The translations under genes were made by a program, and so were the position numbers. Of a stretch of DNA of 64,000 nucleotides, positions 33,992 to 42,528 are shown piece after piece (position 1 is the first letter of the stretch; each line of letters opens with the position of its first letter). Under the pieces are notes generated by a model. That model had not been told where the DNA came from and did not search any database. It saw nothing but the letters and a program-made list of their open reading frames with translations. Source of the DNA: JAKPAM01 sp047601745 (GTDB taxonomy: Bacteria > Pseudomonadota > Gammaproteobacteria > Burkholderiales > Burkholderiaceae_E); contig JASGIS010000001.1 in the NCBI GenBank assembly GCA_047601745.1, positions 1,736,001-1,800,000 of the forward strand, in the 5' to 3' direction.

Positions 33992-34804
33992 TCAGTGGTG
34001 GCCGATGTCCGCGTCGAGCAATGCCCGTCCGACGCTGACGTTGGCCGACGGTGCCAGGCCCAGCAGCACGCGCAGCGCCGGGCTCAGCCCGGCTTGCACG
34101 TCGGCGGACAGGCTCGCATTCCAGTTGACCTGGCCGCGCAGGAAGCTTCGCGAGTAGTAGCCGAACAGCAGCGCGCGATCCTGGTCGGCCGTGATGTTGG
34201 CGCCCGACGTGTGCCAGATCCTGCCGTCCATCGCGATGACGGACCCGGCCTTCGCTTCGAACGGACGCAGCCGCGCCAGCGGTTCGTCGCCGAGTTCCGC
34301 CAGGCGGGTCACCTCGTGGCTGCCGGGAATGAACAGCGTCGCGCCGTTCTCGAAGCAGACGTCGGTCAGGCACCAGATGACGTTGATCGACCACGGCTGC
34401 AGCCACGGTTCGGGCACGACCAGCGCCTGGTCCGAATGCAGGCTCATCGAGCCCGAGCCCGGCCGCGCGATGTTGGCCGTGAAATTGGAGATCAGGAAAT
34501 CGGGGCCCAGCAGCGTGCGGACCAGCTCCAGCGCCAACGGGTGCTGGATCAGCTCGCGAAAGGCGGCGTCCAGTTCCAGCAGTTCGAACACCCTGACGTT
34601 CGAGGCATTGGGATCCAGCGTCGCGATGTGCGTGTCGTTGCCGCGTCGCCGGTATTCTCGCGCCGCCTGCCATAGCCGTTCCAGGATTTCGGCCGCGCGG
34701 GCGCCGGTCAGCACGTCCGGTACGACGCACCAGCCGTGTTCGAGCAGCGCGGACCGGGCCTCGTCGGACAGTCCCGCCGACGAAGGCGATTGCGATGGAG
34801 TCAT
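33992..34804 (-). CDS. PhyH-type Fe(II)/2-oxoglutarate dioxygenase (copy 2)
   Basis: Second phytanoyl-CoA dioxygenase family protein, 270 aa. Predicted iron ligands are His123 and Asp125 (SLHSDQALVVPEPW) and His198 (GRIWHTSGAN); Arg210 (DRALLFGYY) probably binds 2-oxoglutarate. It shares with copy 1 the patterns H-x-D-Q, VPEPW, ENGAT-x-F, GSH/GSQ, the second WH and the closing region, so the two are paralogs. ATG 34804 has GGAG at a six-base spacing; ATG 34807 is adjacent. It lies 26 bp after the ThDP lyase and 53 bp before the binding protein, consistent with one transcript. Confidence 0.88.
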   Translation of the reverse strand: MTPSQSPSSAGLSDEARSALLEHGWCVVPDVLTGARAAEILERLWQAAREYRRRGNDTHIATLDPNASNVRVFELLELDAAFRELIQHPLALELVRTLLGPDFLISNFTANIARPGSGSMSLHSDQALVVPEPWLQPWSINVIWCLTDVCFENGATLFIPGSHEVTRLAELGDEPLARLRPFEAKAGSVIAMDGRIWHTSGANITADQDRALLFGYYSRSFLRGQVNWNASLSADVQAGLSPALRVLLGLAPSANVSVGRALLDADIGHH

Positions 34805-34830
34805 CATCGTCTCCGTGAGGCGCGGCCGCG

Positions 34831-36561
34831 TCAGCGGCGGACCGGGATGTTCTCGTAGTAGGGGATCGCGATCTCGTCCTCGGCGTCGACGCGGCCGATC
34901 ATCGCCGTCACGTTCGGATGCATGACGTCCGGATCCGTCAGCAGGTTCAGGCAGGTCGGGCGTCCGCCGGCCTGCGCGCGCCGGATCGCCGGACCGATCT
35001 CGTCGTAGCGGCGGATCAGCTCGCCGTCGCAGCCGAATCCCTGCGCGACCACGTGATAAGCGCTGGGCTCGAGATCGACGGCGGCCGTCCGGTCCTTGCC
35101 GAACACCAGTTCCTGGCCGTGGCGCGACAGCCCCCACGCGCTGTTGTTGAAGATGATGGTCGTGATCGGCAATCGGTGGCGGGCCATCGTGTCGAAGTCG
35201 GCGATGTGGAAACCCACCGCGCCGTCACCGACGATCGCGGCGACCGGCTTGCCGGGGCGGGCGCGAGCCATGCCGATCGCATAACCCTGGCCCACACCCA
35301 GCGTGCCGAGATAACCGTTCCCCATGTACAGGCCGGGTCCGGGCGAGCGTCCGTGCGGCTGGAACCAGGCCGTGAGTTCGCCGCCGTCGAAGCTTATCGC
35401 CGTCTCGGGCGCCAAGGCCCGGGCGACGGCCGCCGCGGCGTGATAAGGATGCAGCAGCCCCGATGCGGTTTCCTTGGGCAGGTTCTCGAACGGCTTCGTC
35501 AGTTCCTGCCGGCAGGCCTTCAACGTCGCGCGCCATTCGTCGCGGCCGGCCCACGTCTGCGCCTTGGCGGCCGCGTTCAGCGCGATCAGCGCCTGCGCGC
35601 TGTCGGCGACCACGGCGACGTCGGGCGTGCGGATCCGGCCGATCTCGGCGCCGTCGATGTCGATCTGGATGAGCTTGGCGCCGTGAGGAATGATCGCGCC
35701 GTGCCGTCCGCCCAGGAACATGCCGGCGCGCGCGCCGATCTGGAGGATCAGGTCGGCCGGCGTGTTCGCCTTGGTCGCCATCGCCAGCGTGGTCGCCAGC
35801 CCGGCGTTCAGCGGATGATCGTTCGGCAGCACCCCGTTGGCTTTCGTGTTGAACAGCACCGGGGTATGGGTCAGCGAGGCGAACGCGGCGAGCTGTTCGG
35901 CGCATTGCCGCGACAGTGTTCCGCCGCCGGCCAGGATGGCCGGGCGCTCGGCCTGCCGCAGCATCGCGATGATCCGCTCGACCGCGTCGGCGGCCGGCGC
36001 GGGACCGGTCTGCAACGCGGGGCGCGTCGGCAGCACCAGATCGTCGGCGTGGATCGGCGCGAACATCACGTCGATCGGTACTTCGAGAAACACCGGACCC
36101 GGACGTCCGGAGCGGGCGATCCGCAGGGCCTTGTCGACGATGTCCGGAATGCGCTCGATGTTGGTGATCCGATAAGACCATTTGGTGACCGGCAGCGCCA
36201 TGCCGATCTGATCGAACCCGCCCTGCAGCGGATTCAACGCCGCTTCGCGCAGCGGCGGGGAGCCGGCGATGAACAGCACGGGCATCGCATCGAGCCAGGC
36301 GTTGACCATCGCCGTCAGGCCGTTGGAGAAGCCCGGCCCGGCCGTGATCACGCAGACGCCGACGTTGCCGGTGGCGCGGGCATAAGCTTCGGCCGCGTAG
36401 CCGGCGGTGGCTTCGTGGCGTGTGTCCGTCAACCGGATTCCGTGCTCGCGGCACGCGACCAGGAATGCGTCCAGGTGCCCGCCGTGCAACGTGAAGGTCT
36501 CTGTGACGCCGAGCGCCTTCAGGCTTTGGGCGAGGACATCACCCCCGTTGATCTTGCTCAC
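34831..36561 (-). CDS. ThDP-dependent enzyme of the acetolactate synthase / 2-hydroxyacyl-CoA lyase superfamily
   Basis: The 576-aa protein has the three-domain POX/ALS layout. The N-terminal PYR domain has catalytic Glu50 (TRHEATAGYAAEAYAR) and VCVITAGPGFSNGLTAMVNAW. The central domain has AILAGGGTLSRQ. The C-terminal PP domain has the ThDP-magnesium motif GDGAVGFHIADFDTMARH, closing with NNSAWG. Superfamily members include acetolactate synthase, oxalyl-CoA decarboxylase and 2-hydroxyacyl-CoA lyase, and sequence alone does not decide among them. GTG 36561 has AAGGAG five bases upstream. As first gene of an operon with two PhyH dioxygenases, a C-C lyase or decarboxylase role on a hydroxylated product is the attractive inference. 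Confidence 0.88.
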   Translation of the reverse strand: MSKINGGDVLAQSLKALGVTETFTLHGGHLDAFLVACREHGIRLTDTRHEATAGYAAEAYARATGNVGVCVITAGPGFSNGLTAMVNAWLDAMPVLFIAGSPPLREAALNPLQGGFDQIGMALPVTKWSYRITNIERIPDIVDKALRIARSGRPGPVFLEVPIDVMFAPIHADDLVLPTRPALQTGPAPAADAVERIIAMLRQAERPAILAGGGTLSRQCAEQLAAFASLTHTPVLFNTKANGVLPNDHPLNAGLATTLAMATKANTPADLILQIGARAGMFLGGRHGAIIPHGAKLIQIDIDGAEIGRIRTPDVAVVADSAQALIALNAAAKAQTWAGRDEWRATLKACRQELTKPFENLPKETASGLLHPYHAAAAVARALAPETAISFDGGELTAWFQPHGRSPGPGLYMGNGYLGTLGVGQGYAIGMARARPGKPVAAIVGDGAVGFHIADFDTMARHRLPITTIIFNNSAWGLSRHGQELVFGKDRTAAVDLEPSAYHVVAQGFGCDGELIRRYDEIGPAIRRAQAGGRPTCLNLLTDPDVMHPNVTAMIGRVDAEDEIAIPYYENIPVRR

Positions 36562-36622
36562 GATGTCTCCTTGGTGGATTCGCGCTGCGGGCCGGCGGCA
36601 GGCTGGGCGCATCGATATTTAT

Positions 36623-36654
36623 AGTGCGCTTCATGAATATTATTGAAGTACACT
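36623..36654. promoter_or_regulatory. 32-bp imperfect inverted repeat, probable TetR operator
   Basis: The arms AGTGCGCTTCATGAAT and ATTATTGAAGTACACT are complementary at 12 of 16 positions. They sit in the 163-bp divergent region between the ThDP lyase and the TetR gene. The region is AT-rich compared with its surroundings, so it may also include a promoter. The obvious ligand is the adjacent TetR protein. Confidence 0.65.
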
Positions 36655-36724
36655 ACAAACATGTCAAGCAGGTCGCCGCCGGGCTTGGCGGTGCCGCGCA
36701 TGTTTTCGGAAGAGGCGAGTACCG

Positions 36725-37357
36725 GTGCAGGTCGAAGAGAACGTATCCCGGCGGGAGATCGGCAAGGCGCAGCGCAGGCGGCGCATCGTGGAGGCCGCGG
36801 CGGCGCTGGTTCGCGAGCAGGGGTCCGACGAGGTGTCGATGGTGCTGGTTGCCGAGCGCGCCGGCGTCAGCCCCGGCACGCTGTACAACCTGTTCCAGAC
36901 CAAGGCCGCGATCTTTCAGGAGGTCTTCGATCTGGATCTCGATCAGTTCGTGGCCCGGCGGGCATCGGGCGATCCGCTCGACAAGATCTTCGTTGCCGTG
37001 CGGATGGCCGCCGATCTGTATCGGCGAGAGCCGCGGTTCTACAAGGCGATGGCCTTCATGGGCCGTCGCGAAGGCGAAGGGTCGGCCAGCGCGATCGCCG
37101 GCCCTCGCGTCGATTTCTGGCGGCAACTGGTGCAGGACCTCGCCGATCAGGGGCTGCTCGTCGCCGGTACGGACGCGTCGCTGCTGGGCGCGTCGGCGGC
37201 GCGCCTGATGCGCGGCATTTTCCTCGAATGGGCCAGCGGTCTGATATCGGCGGAGCGCCTCGAGCGGGAAGCCGGTTTCGCGCTGGCGTCGCTCTGCCAC
37301 GCCCACGCGACCAGCCAGGCGAAACGGCGCCTGGCTGACCGACTACGGACCTCGTGA
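36725..37357 (+). CDS. TetR-family transcriptional regulator
   Basis: The 210-aa product has an N-terminal TetR HTH (RRRRIVEAAAALVREQGSDE, VSMVLVAERAGVSPGTLYNLF; residues about 17-58). The C-terminal all-helical ligand domain is not informative about the ligand. The start is GTG 36725, with GAGG upstream. It is divergent from the PhyH/ThDP operon and separated from it by the inverted repeat at 36623-36654. It is therefore the likely repressor of that operon, released by a pathway substrate or intermediate. Confidence 0.9.
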   Translation: MQVEENVSRREIGKAQRRRRIVEAAAALVREQGSDEVSMVLVAERAGVSPGTLYNLFQTKAAIFQEVFDLDLDQFVARRASGDPLDKIFVAVRMAADLYRREPRFYKAMAFMGRREGEGSASAIAGPRVDFWRQLVQDLADQGLLVAGTDASLLGASAARLMRGIFLEWASGLISAERLEREAGFALASLCHAHATSQAKRRLADRLRTS

Positions 37358-37547
37358 CGCGGACGGGCGGGACGGGCCCCGCTTACCGGTCCGTTCGGTT
37401 TCGCGGCGATGGCGGCCGCCGGGCGCGGGCGGGGCGCCACATCGATTCCCGGCGATCGGCGGTCTGCGCGACAATGGCCGGAGCCTCGCCGCGCGCCGTC
37501 CCGCAGGCGACGCCCGACGCTTCCGTCCACCTCCGAGCGAGATCGCC

Positions 37548-39032
37548 ATGAACCTAGCCGACCTCAAACCGTTCATCGACCACCAGTGGCGCCACGACAT
37601 CGTGCCGCGCCTCGTCGATTACGTGAAGATTCCCGCCAAGTCGCCGGGCTTCGATGCGAGCTGGGACCAGCACGGCCACCTGAAGGCGGTCGTCGCGATG
37701 GCCGCCGATTGGGGGCGCGCGCAGCCGGGCGGACCCGGGGGCGCCGCGGCGCTGGCTGGCATGACGCTCGAAATCGTCACGTTGCCGGGCCGCACGCCGG
37801 TGATCTTCTTCGACGTGCCGGCCACGCAGGGGCTCGGCGGCGATCGCACGGTGCTGTTCTATGGCCACCTGGACAAGCAGCCCGAGATGAGCGGCTGGCG
37901 CGACGACCTGGGTCCGTGGAAGCCGGTCATCGAAGACGACAAGCTCTACGGTCGCGGCAGCGCCGACGACGGCTACGCGATCTTCGCGGCGCTGACCTCG
38001 ATCGCCGCGCTCGATGCGGCCGGCGCCGCACGGCCGCGCTGCGTGGGCCTGATCGAGACCTGCGAAGAGAGCGGCAGCTACGATCTGCCCGCCTACCTCG
38101 AGCTGCTGACGCCGCGGATGGGGCAGGTGCAGCTCGTCGTCGGGCTGGATTCGGGCTGCGGCAACTACGACCAGTTGTGGGTGACGACGTCGCTGCGCGG
38201 GCTGATCGGCGGCGTGCTGACCGTCGACATCCTGTCCGAGGGCGTGCATTCGGGCAGCGCCAGCGGCATCGTGCCGTCGTCGTTCCGGATCGCCCGGCAA
38301 CTGCTGAACCGCATCGACGATCCGAAGACCGGCGCGGTGCTGGCCGACGTGTTCCACGCGGCGATCCCGGACGAGCGCCGGCAGCAGGCGCGAGCGGCCG
38401 GCGCGATCCTCGGCGACGGCATCTGGAAGCAGTTTCCGTGGATCGGCTGCAGCCACGACCCGGCGTTCCACGCCGAGCACGCGGGCCAGCACGCAATGCC
38501 GATGACGACCGACCCGGTCGAGGCGATCCTGAACCGCACGTGGCGGCCGGCGCTGTCGGTGACCGGCGGTGCCGGCCTGCCGAGCCTGGATTCGGCCGGC
38601 AACGTGCTGCGGCCGCGCACGCAGCTCAAGCTGTCGATGCGCATTCCGCCGACCGTCGACGCCGAGCGGGCGACGCAGGCGCTGAAGAAGCTGCTCGAGG
38701 ACGATGCGCCGTACCAGGCGCGGGTCGGTTTCAGCGCCGATCACGGTGCCGGCGGCTGGAACGCGCCGCTGACCGCGCCCTGGCTCGGCAGCCTGCTCGA
38801 CGACCTGTCGCGCCAGACCTTCGGCAAGCCGGCCGCGTGGATGGGCGAGGGCGGCACGATCCCGTTCATGAACATGCTGGGCAAATGGTTCCCGAACGCG
38901 CAGTTCCTGATCACCGGCGTGCTCGGTCCGCACTCCAACGCGCACGGGCCCAACGAGTTCCTGCACATTCCTTATGCGACGGCGCTGACGCGCGTCGTGT
39001 CGGGCGTGCTGGCCGGCATGCCCGCGAGCTGA
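37548..39032 (+). CDS. M20-family metallopeptidase
   Basis: Zinc-dependent M20 peptidase/deacylase of 494 aa. It has the metal-ligand motifs LFYGHLDKQPE (His and the following catalytic Asp), LYGRGSADDGY (bridging Asp), ETCEESGS (catalytic Glu and ligand Glu) and a final His in GVLGPHSNAHGPNEFLH. The dimerisation domain is interposed. Its size and LDKQPE place it with the dipeptidase/carnosinase-like M20 members. There is no signal peptide. It lies 168 bp upstream of a TctCBA transporter in the same orientation and may hydrolyse the imported compound. Confidence 0.88.
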   Translation: MNLADLKPFIDHQWRHDIVPRLVDYVKIPAKSPGFDASWDQHGHLKAVVAMAADWGRAQPGGPGGAAALAGMTLEIVTLPGRTPVIFFDVPATQGLGGDRTVLFYGHLDKQPEMSGWRDDLGPWKPVIEDDKLYGRGSADDGYAIFAALTSIAALDAAGAARPRCVGLIETCEESGSYDLPAYLELLTPRMGQVQLVVGLDSGCGNYDQLWVTTSLRGLIGGVLTVDILSEGVHSGSASGIVPSSFRIARQLLNRIDDPKTGAVLADVFHAAIPDERRQQARAAGAILGDGIWKQFPWIGCSHDPAFHAEHAGQHAMPMTTDPVEAILNRTWRPALSVTGGAGLPSLDSAGNVLRPRTQLKLSMRIPPTVDAERATQALKKLLEDDAPYQARVGFSADHGAGGWNAPLTAPWLGSLLDDLSRQTFGKPAAWMGEGGTIPFMNMLGKWFPNAQFLITGVLGPHSNAHGPNEFLHIPYATALTRVVSGVLAGMPAS

Positions 39033-39200
39033 ACGTCCGCTCCGGCCGCGGCGGGGCCGGCATCGCGTAATCACCAATGGCTGCGTGCCGCCCGGTGTTC
39101 CTAAGATCGGACTTCGTCGTGCGACGACGAGCTTTCGCGCGGCATCGCTTGCGGTGTCCGCGCGATGCGAGCCGAAGAGCCGAAGAGCCGAGGAGACATC

Positions 39201-40169
39201 ATGCACCGCCGCAAACTGCTGCGTACCGCCGGGGCGCTGCTTGCGAGCCCGTTGGCCGCGCCGGCCCTGGCCCAGGCTCGCTGGCCCGGCCGCGAGATCA
39301 CGTTGATCAATCCGAACGCGCCCGGGGCGTCCACCGACCTGACCGCGCGCATCGTGGCCCAGGCGCTCGAGAAGCGCTTGAATGCGACCGTCATCGTCAA
39401 GAACGTCGTCGGCGGCGCCGGCGCGCTGGGGCCGTCGACGCTGGCGAGCGCGACGCCCGACGGCCACACGATGGGACTGGTGGCGATCTCCAGCCATATC
39501 GCCGTGCCCAATACGATGGACGTCAAGTACGACCCGTGGACGGCGTTCGACATCATCGGGCAGGTGGCCGAACTGCGTTACGGCCTCGGCGTGCCGGTCA
39601 CGTCGCCGATCAAGACGGTCGGGGACCTGATCACCACCGCGCGGCAGCGGCTCGTCACTTATGGCTCGAACAACGTGACCAACGTCGTCGCGATGTTCCA
39701 GCTCGCCAAGCTGACCGGCGCGCGCTTCCGCTGGGTCGTGTTCAGCGGCGGGGTCGAGGCCGTCACCCAGGCGGTCGGCGGCCACGTCGACCTGGTGATC
39801 CAGACCGTCAACGAGATGCGTCCGCAGATCGAGGCCCGCAAGCTGGTGCTGCTCGCATCGGCCGGCCCTGAGCGCTGGCCCGATTACCCCGACGTCCGGA
39901 CGCTGCGCGAGCACGGCTACGAAGCCGTGACCAACGGGCCGTTCGGCTATGCGTTCCCGACGGGCGTCGACCCGCAGATCATGGCGAAGATGTCGGCGGC
40001 GCTGGCCGACGTGATGGCCGACGACGCGGTCCGCAAGCAGATCGCCAGCCTGGGCATCGTGCCCGTCTATCGCAGCGGCGCCGACTACAAGGCGTTCCTG
40101 AAGAAACTCGAAGGCGACCTGGTACCGATCCTGCAGGAGACCGGCATGGCGCGCAAGAAAACCGCATGA
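39201..40169 (+). CDS. tctC: Tripartite tricarboxylate transporter receptor, TctC/Bug family
   Basis: Periplasmic receptor of 322 aa with signal sequence RRKLLRTAGALLASPLAAPALAQ (twin-Arg-like). It has REITLINPNAPGASTDLTAR, IVKNVVGGAGALGPS and the glycine motif VTYGSNN. ATG 39201 is chosen because GAGGAG is five bases upstream; a frame extending to 39165 lacks this. It is followed in order by tctB and tctA, so this is a complete TTT system, unlike the orphan Bug protein at 16.1 kb. The ligand is unknown; the family binds citrate, other carboxylates and some nicotinate-like acids. Confidence 0.92.
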   Translation: MHRRKLLRTAGALLASPLAAPALAQARWPGREITLINPNAPGASTDLTARIVAQALEKRLNATVIVKNVVGGAGALGPSTLASATPDGHTMGLVAISSHIAVPNTMDVKYDPWTAFDIIGQVAELRYGLGVPVTSPIKTVGDLITTARQRLVTYGSNNVTNVVAMFQLAKLTGARFRWVVFSGGVEAVTQAVGGHVDLVIQTVNEMRPQIEARKLVLLASAGPERWPDYPDVRTLREHGYEAVTNGPFGYAFPTGVDPQIMAKMSAALADVMADDAVRKQIASLGIVPVYRSGADYKAFLKKLEGDLVPILQETGMARKKTA

Positions 40170-40230
40170 CGGCGACCGGAGCCGGAGCGCGCGGCGGCGC
40201 CCGAGCGCGCTCCGGCACGCGGGCAGCGGC

Positions 40231-40740
40231 ATGAGCGACGTGCGCGCGACGCGTCCCGGCCGGGGCGCGCGGTTGACGGCGCTCGGCCTGCTGGTCGTCG
40301 CGCTGGTCGGCCTGTCGCAGGTGTGGGGGCTCGAGCGCTGGGGGCTCGATGGGCCGGGCCCGGGCCTGTTTCCGCTGGTGATCGCCGTCGTCTGCGTGGT
40401 GCTGGCCGCGTGGCTGCTGGTGGTGCCAGGCCCGGTGCGCGCCGGCGTCGAGGCCGATGCCGACGACGTCGGTTCGCGGATCGAGACGCGCGACACGTTC
40501 GCGTGGTACGTGGTCGCGCTGCTGGCGCTGACGGTGGGCGCGATGACGGCCGGCTTCACGATCACGGCGCTGCTGGTCTCGGTGATCGTCGTGCGCTTCG
40601 CCGAGCGGCGGAGCTGGCGCGCGGCGATCGCTTATGGCGTCGTCTGCGCGCTGGTCGGGCTGGTGGGCTTCGGCTGGCTGTTGCGGGTCGACCTGCCCGA
40701 AGGCCGCATCGAGCGGCAGTTCTACTCGCTGGTGCGCTGA
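40231..40740 (+). CDS. tctB: Tripartite tricarboxylate transporter small membrane subunit TctB
   Basis: The 169-aa protein has four predicted membrane segments (about residues 13-32, 47-65, 90-112, 130-152). The GPGPGLFPLVIAVVCVVLAAWLL pattern is typical of TctB. It partners TctA and TctC in sodium-coupled carboxylate import. Its stop shares bases with the tctA start (TGATG), which supports coupled translation and a shared operon. The 61-bp gap after tctC is normal for this system. Confidence 0.9.
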   Translation: MSDVRATRPGRGARLTALGLLVVALVGLSQVWGLERWGLDGPGPGLFPLVIAVVCVVLAAWLLVVPGPVRAGVEADADDVGSRIETRDTFAWYVVALLALTVGAMTAGFTITALLVSVIVVRFAERRSWRAAIAYGVVCALVGLVGFGWLLRVDLPEGRIERQFYSLVR

Positions 40741-42224
40741 TGGAGGCGCTGCTCGGCGGTTTCGCGGTCGTGCTGACGCCGGCCAACCTGTTCTATTGCT
40801 TCGTCGGCGCGCTGCTCGGCACGATCGTCGGCATCCTGCCGGGCCTGGGGCCGCTGACGACGATCGCGATCCTGCTGCCGATCACGTTCAAGATGGACGT
40901 GACCTCGGCGATCATCATGTTGTCGGGCATCTACTACGGCGTCGCTTATGGCGGCACCGTCACCTCGGTGCTGATGCGCATACCGGGTGAGGCCTCGTCG
41001 GTCGTCACCTGCCTGGACGGCTACGAGATGGCCCGCAAGGGCCGCGCCGGCGCGGCGCTGGCGATCGCCGCGTTCGGCTCGTTCATCGCCGGCACGGTCG
41101 GCGTCATCGGCATCACGTTCCTGTCGCCGCCGCTGGCGCGGCTGGTGCTGGCCTTCGGACCGGCCGAGTACGCGATGCTGATGCTGGCCGGGCTGGCGAT
41201 GGTCACCTACATGGCCGGCGGATCGCTGCCGCGCGCGCTGCTGATGGCCGCGTTCGGCCTGCTGCTCGGCTGCATCGGCAGCGATCCGATGAACATGACG
41301 CCGCGGATGACGTTCGACGTCATGGCGCTCGGCGACGGCGTCAACCTGGTGCCGCTGGCGATCGGCCTGTTCGGCCTGTCGGAGGTGCTGTTCATGGCCC
41401 AGAAGCGGCCCGACGAGCTGAAGGTGATGGCGCCGCCGTCGGGGCTGCTCGGCTTCATGCCCTCGCGCGACGAGGCGCGCCGCTCGGTCGGGCCGGTGGC
41501 GCGCGGCACGGTGCTGGGCTTCCTGGTCGGGCTGCTGCCGGGCGGCGGCGCGGTCATCGCGTCGTTCCTGTCGTACGGGGTCGAGCGCAAGCTGTCGCGC
41601 CATCCGGAGACCTTCGGCAGCGGTGCCGTCGAAGGCCTGGCCGGCCCCGAATCGGCCAACAACGCCGGCACCACCGGCGCGTTCGTGCCGCTGCTGTGCA
41701 TGGGCATCCCGGCCAATGCGATCACCGCGCTGCTGCTCGGCGCGTTCATGATCCACGGCGTCACGCCGGGGCCGACGATCCTCGAACGCCAGCCCGAGGT
41801 GTTCTGGGGCGTCGTGGCCAGCATGTACGTCGGCAACGTGATGCTGCTGGTGCTGAACCTGCCGCTGATCGGCCTGTTCGTGCGGATCCTGGACATCCCG
41901 CGCGCGTATCTGACGCCGGTGATCCTGATCGTGTGCCTGATCGGCGTGTACTCGTCGAACGGCAACGCGGCCGACGTGCCGATCGCCGTGCTGTTCGGTT
42001 TCATCGGCTACGTGCTGCGCCGGCACGGCTACGACCTGGGGATCGTGATCCTGGCCTTCGTGCTCGGACCGATCTTCGAGCGCTCGGTGCGGCAGGCGCT
42101 GGCGATCTCCGACGGCGACCCGCTGGTGTTCGTGCACAGTCCGCTGGCCGCCGGCTTCGCGATCGCGGCCGTGCTGATCCTGCTGGCCGGCCTGTGGCCG
42201 CGGCGGATCGCCGGACAGGCCTGA
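40740..42224 (+). CDS. tctA: Tripartite tricarboxylate transporter large permease TctA
   Basis: Large membrane subunit of 494 aa with about 11-12 membrane spans. It has family motifs LGTIVGILPGLGPLTTIAIL, GIYYGVAYGGTVTSVLMRIPGE, GLLPGGGAVIASFLSYGVE and GPESANNAGTTGAFVPLL, all diagnostic of TctA. ATG 40740 overlaps the tctB stop. The transporter moves a carboxylate using a proton or sodium gradient, with TctC delivering the ligand. Confidence 0.95.
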   Translation: MEALLGGFAVVLTPANLFYCFVGALLGTIVGILPGLGPLTTIAILLPITFKMDVTSAIIMLSGIYYGVAYGGTVTSVLMRIPGEASSVVTCLDGYEMARKGRAGAALAIAAFGSFIAGTVGVIGITFLSPPLARLVLAFGPAEYAMLMLAGLAMVTYMAGGSLPRALLMAAFGLLLGCIGSDPMNMTPRMTFDVMALGDGVNLVPLAIGLFGLSEVLFMAQKRPDELKVMAPPSGLLGFMPSRDEARRSVGPVARGTVLGFLVGLLPGGGAVIASFLSYGVERKLSRHPETFGSGAVEGLAGPESANNAGTTGAFVPLLCMGIPANAITALLLGAFMIHGVTPGPTILERQPEVFWGVVASMYVGNVMLLVLNLPLIGLFVRILDIPRAYLTPVILIVCLIGVYSSNGNAADVPIAVLFGFIGYVLRRHGYDLGIVILAFVLGPIFERSVRQALAISDGDPLVFVHSPLAAGFAIAAVLILLAGLWPRRIAGQA

Positions 42225-42321
42225 GAATCCGGGAACGAACCCACCTCGCCCGCTCGTCGCGCCAGGATGATCCCGCTCGGCCGCGTCCGATTCGTTCACG
42301 GATTCCGAGCCGACCCTGCGT

Positions 42322-42411
42322 GACCGGTGCGATCGGTGCGACCGGTGCGACCGGTGCGACCGGTGCAACCGGTGCAACCGGTGCGATCGATGCGATCGAT
42401 GCGACCGGAGC
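42322..42411. repeat. Tandem 9-bp repeat, about 10 units
   Basis: Ten units of GACCGGTGC (variants GATCGGTGC, AACCGGTGC, GATCGATGC, GACCGGAGC) run head to tail in the 304-bp gap between tctA and the HDOD gene. One plus frame would read as Gly-Ala-Thr triplets, but I find no supported start or family for it. The rest of the gap (42225-42321 and 42412-42528) shows no other feature. Confidence 0.85.
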
Positions 42412-42528
42412 GGTCGTCGCTTCGCCGCGCGGCGAGAAGCCGCCGAAACGCGGCCGACCGGCTCCGCGCACGAGCCATCGATCGGCCCGCCGCCCCCGCG
42501 AGCGCCGCGGCGCGGCTATCGTGAACGG

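Noticed and set aside
39171..39195. Short AGCCGAAG direct repeats before tctC
   Set aside because: Three short copies that merge into the ribosome site; too short to separate from chance.
37554..40565. 1003-codon minus-strand frame opposite the peptidase and TctC genes
   Set aside because: The composition is that of a shadow frame (HRRHR-type runs), and it covers three well-supported genes on the plus strand.
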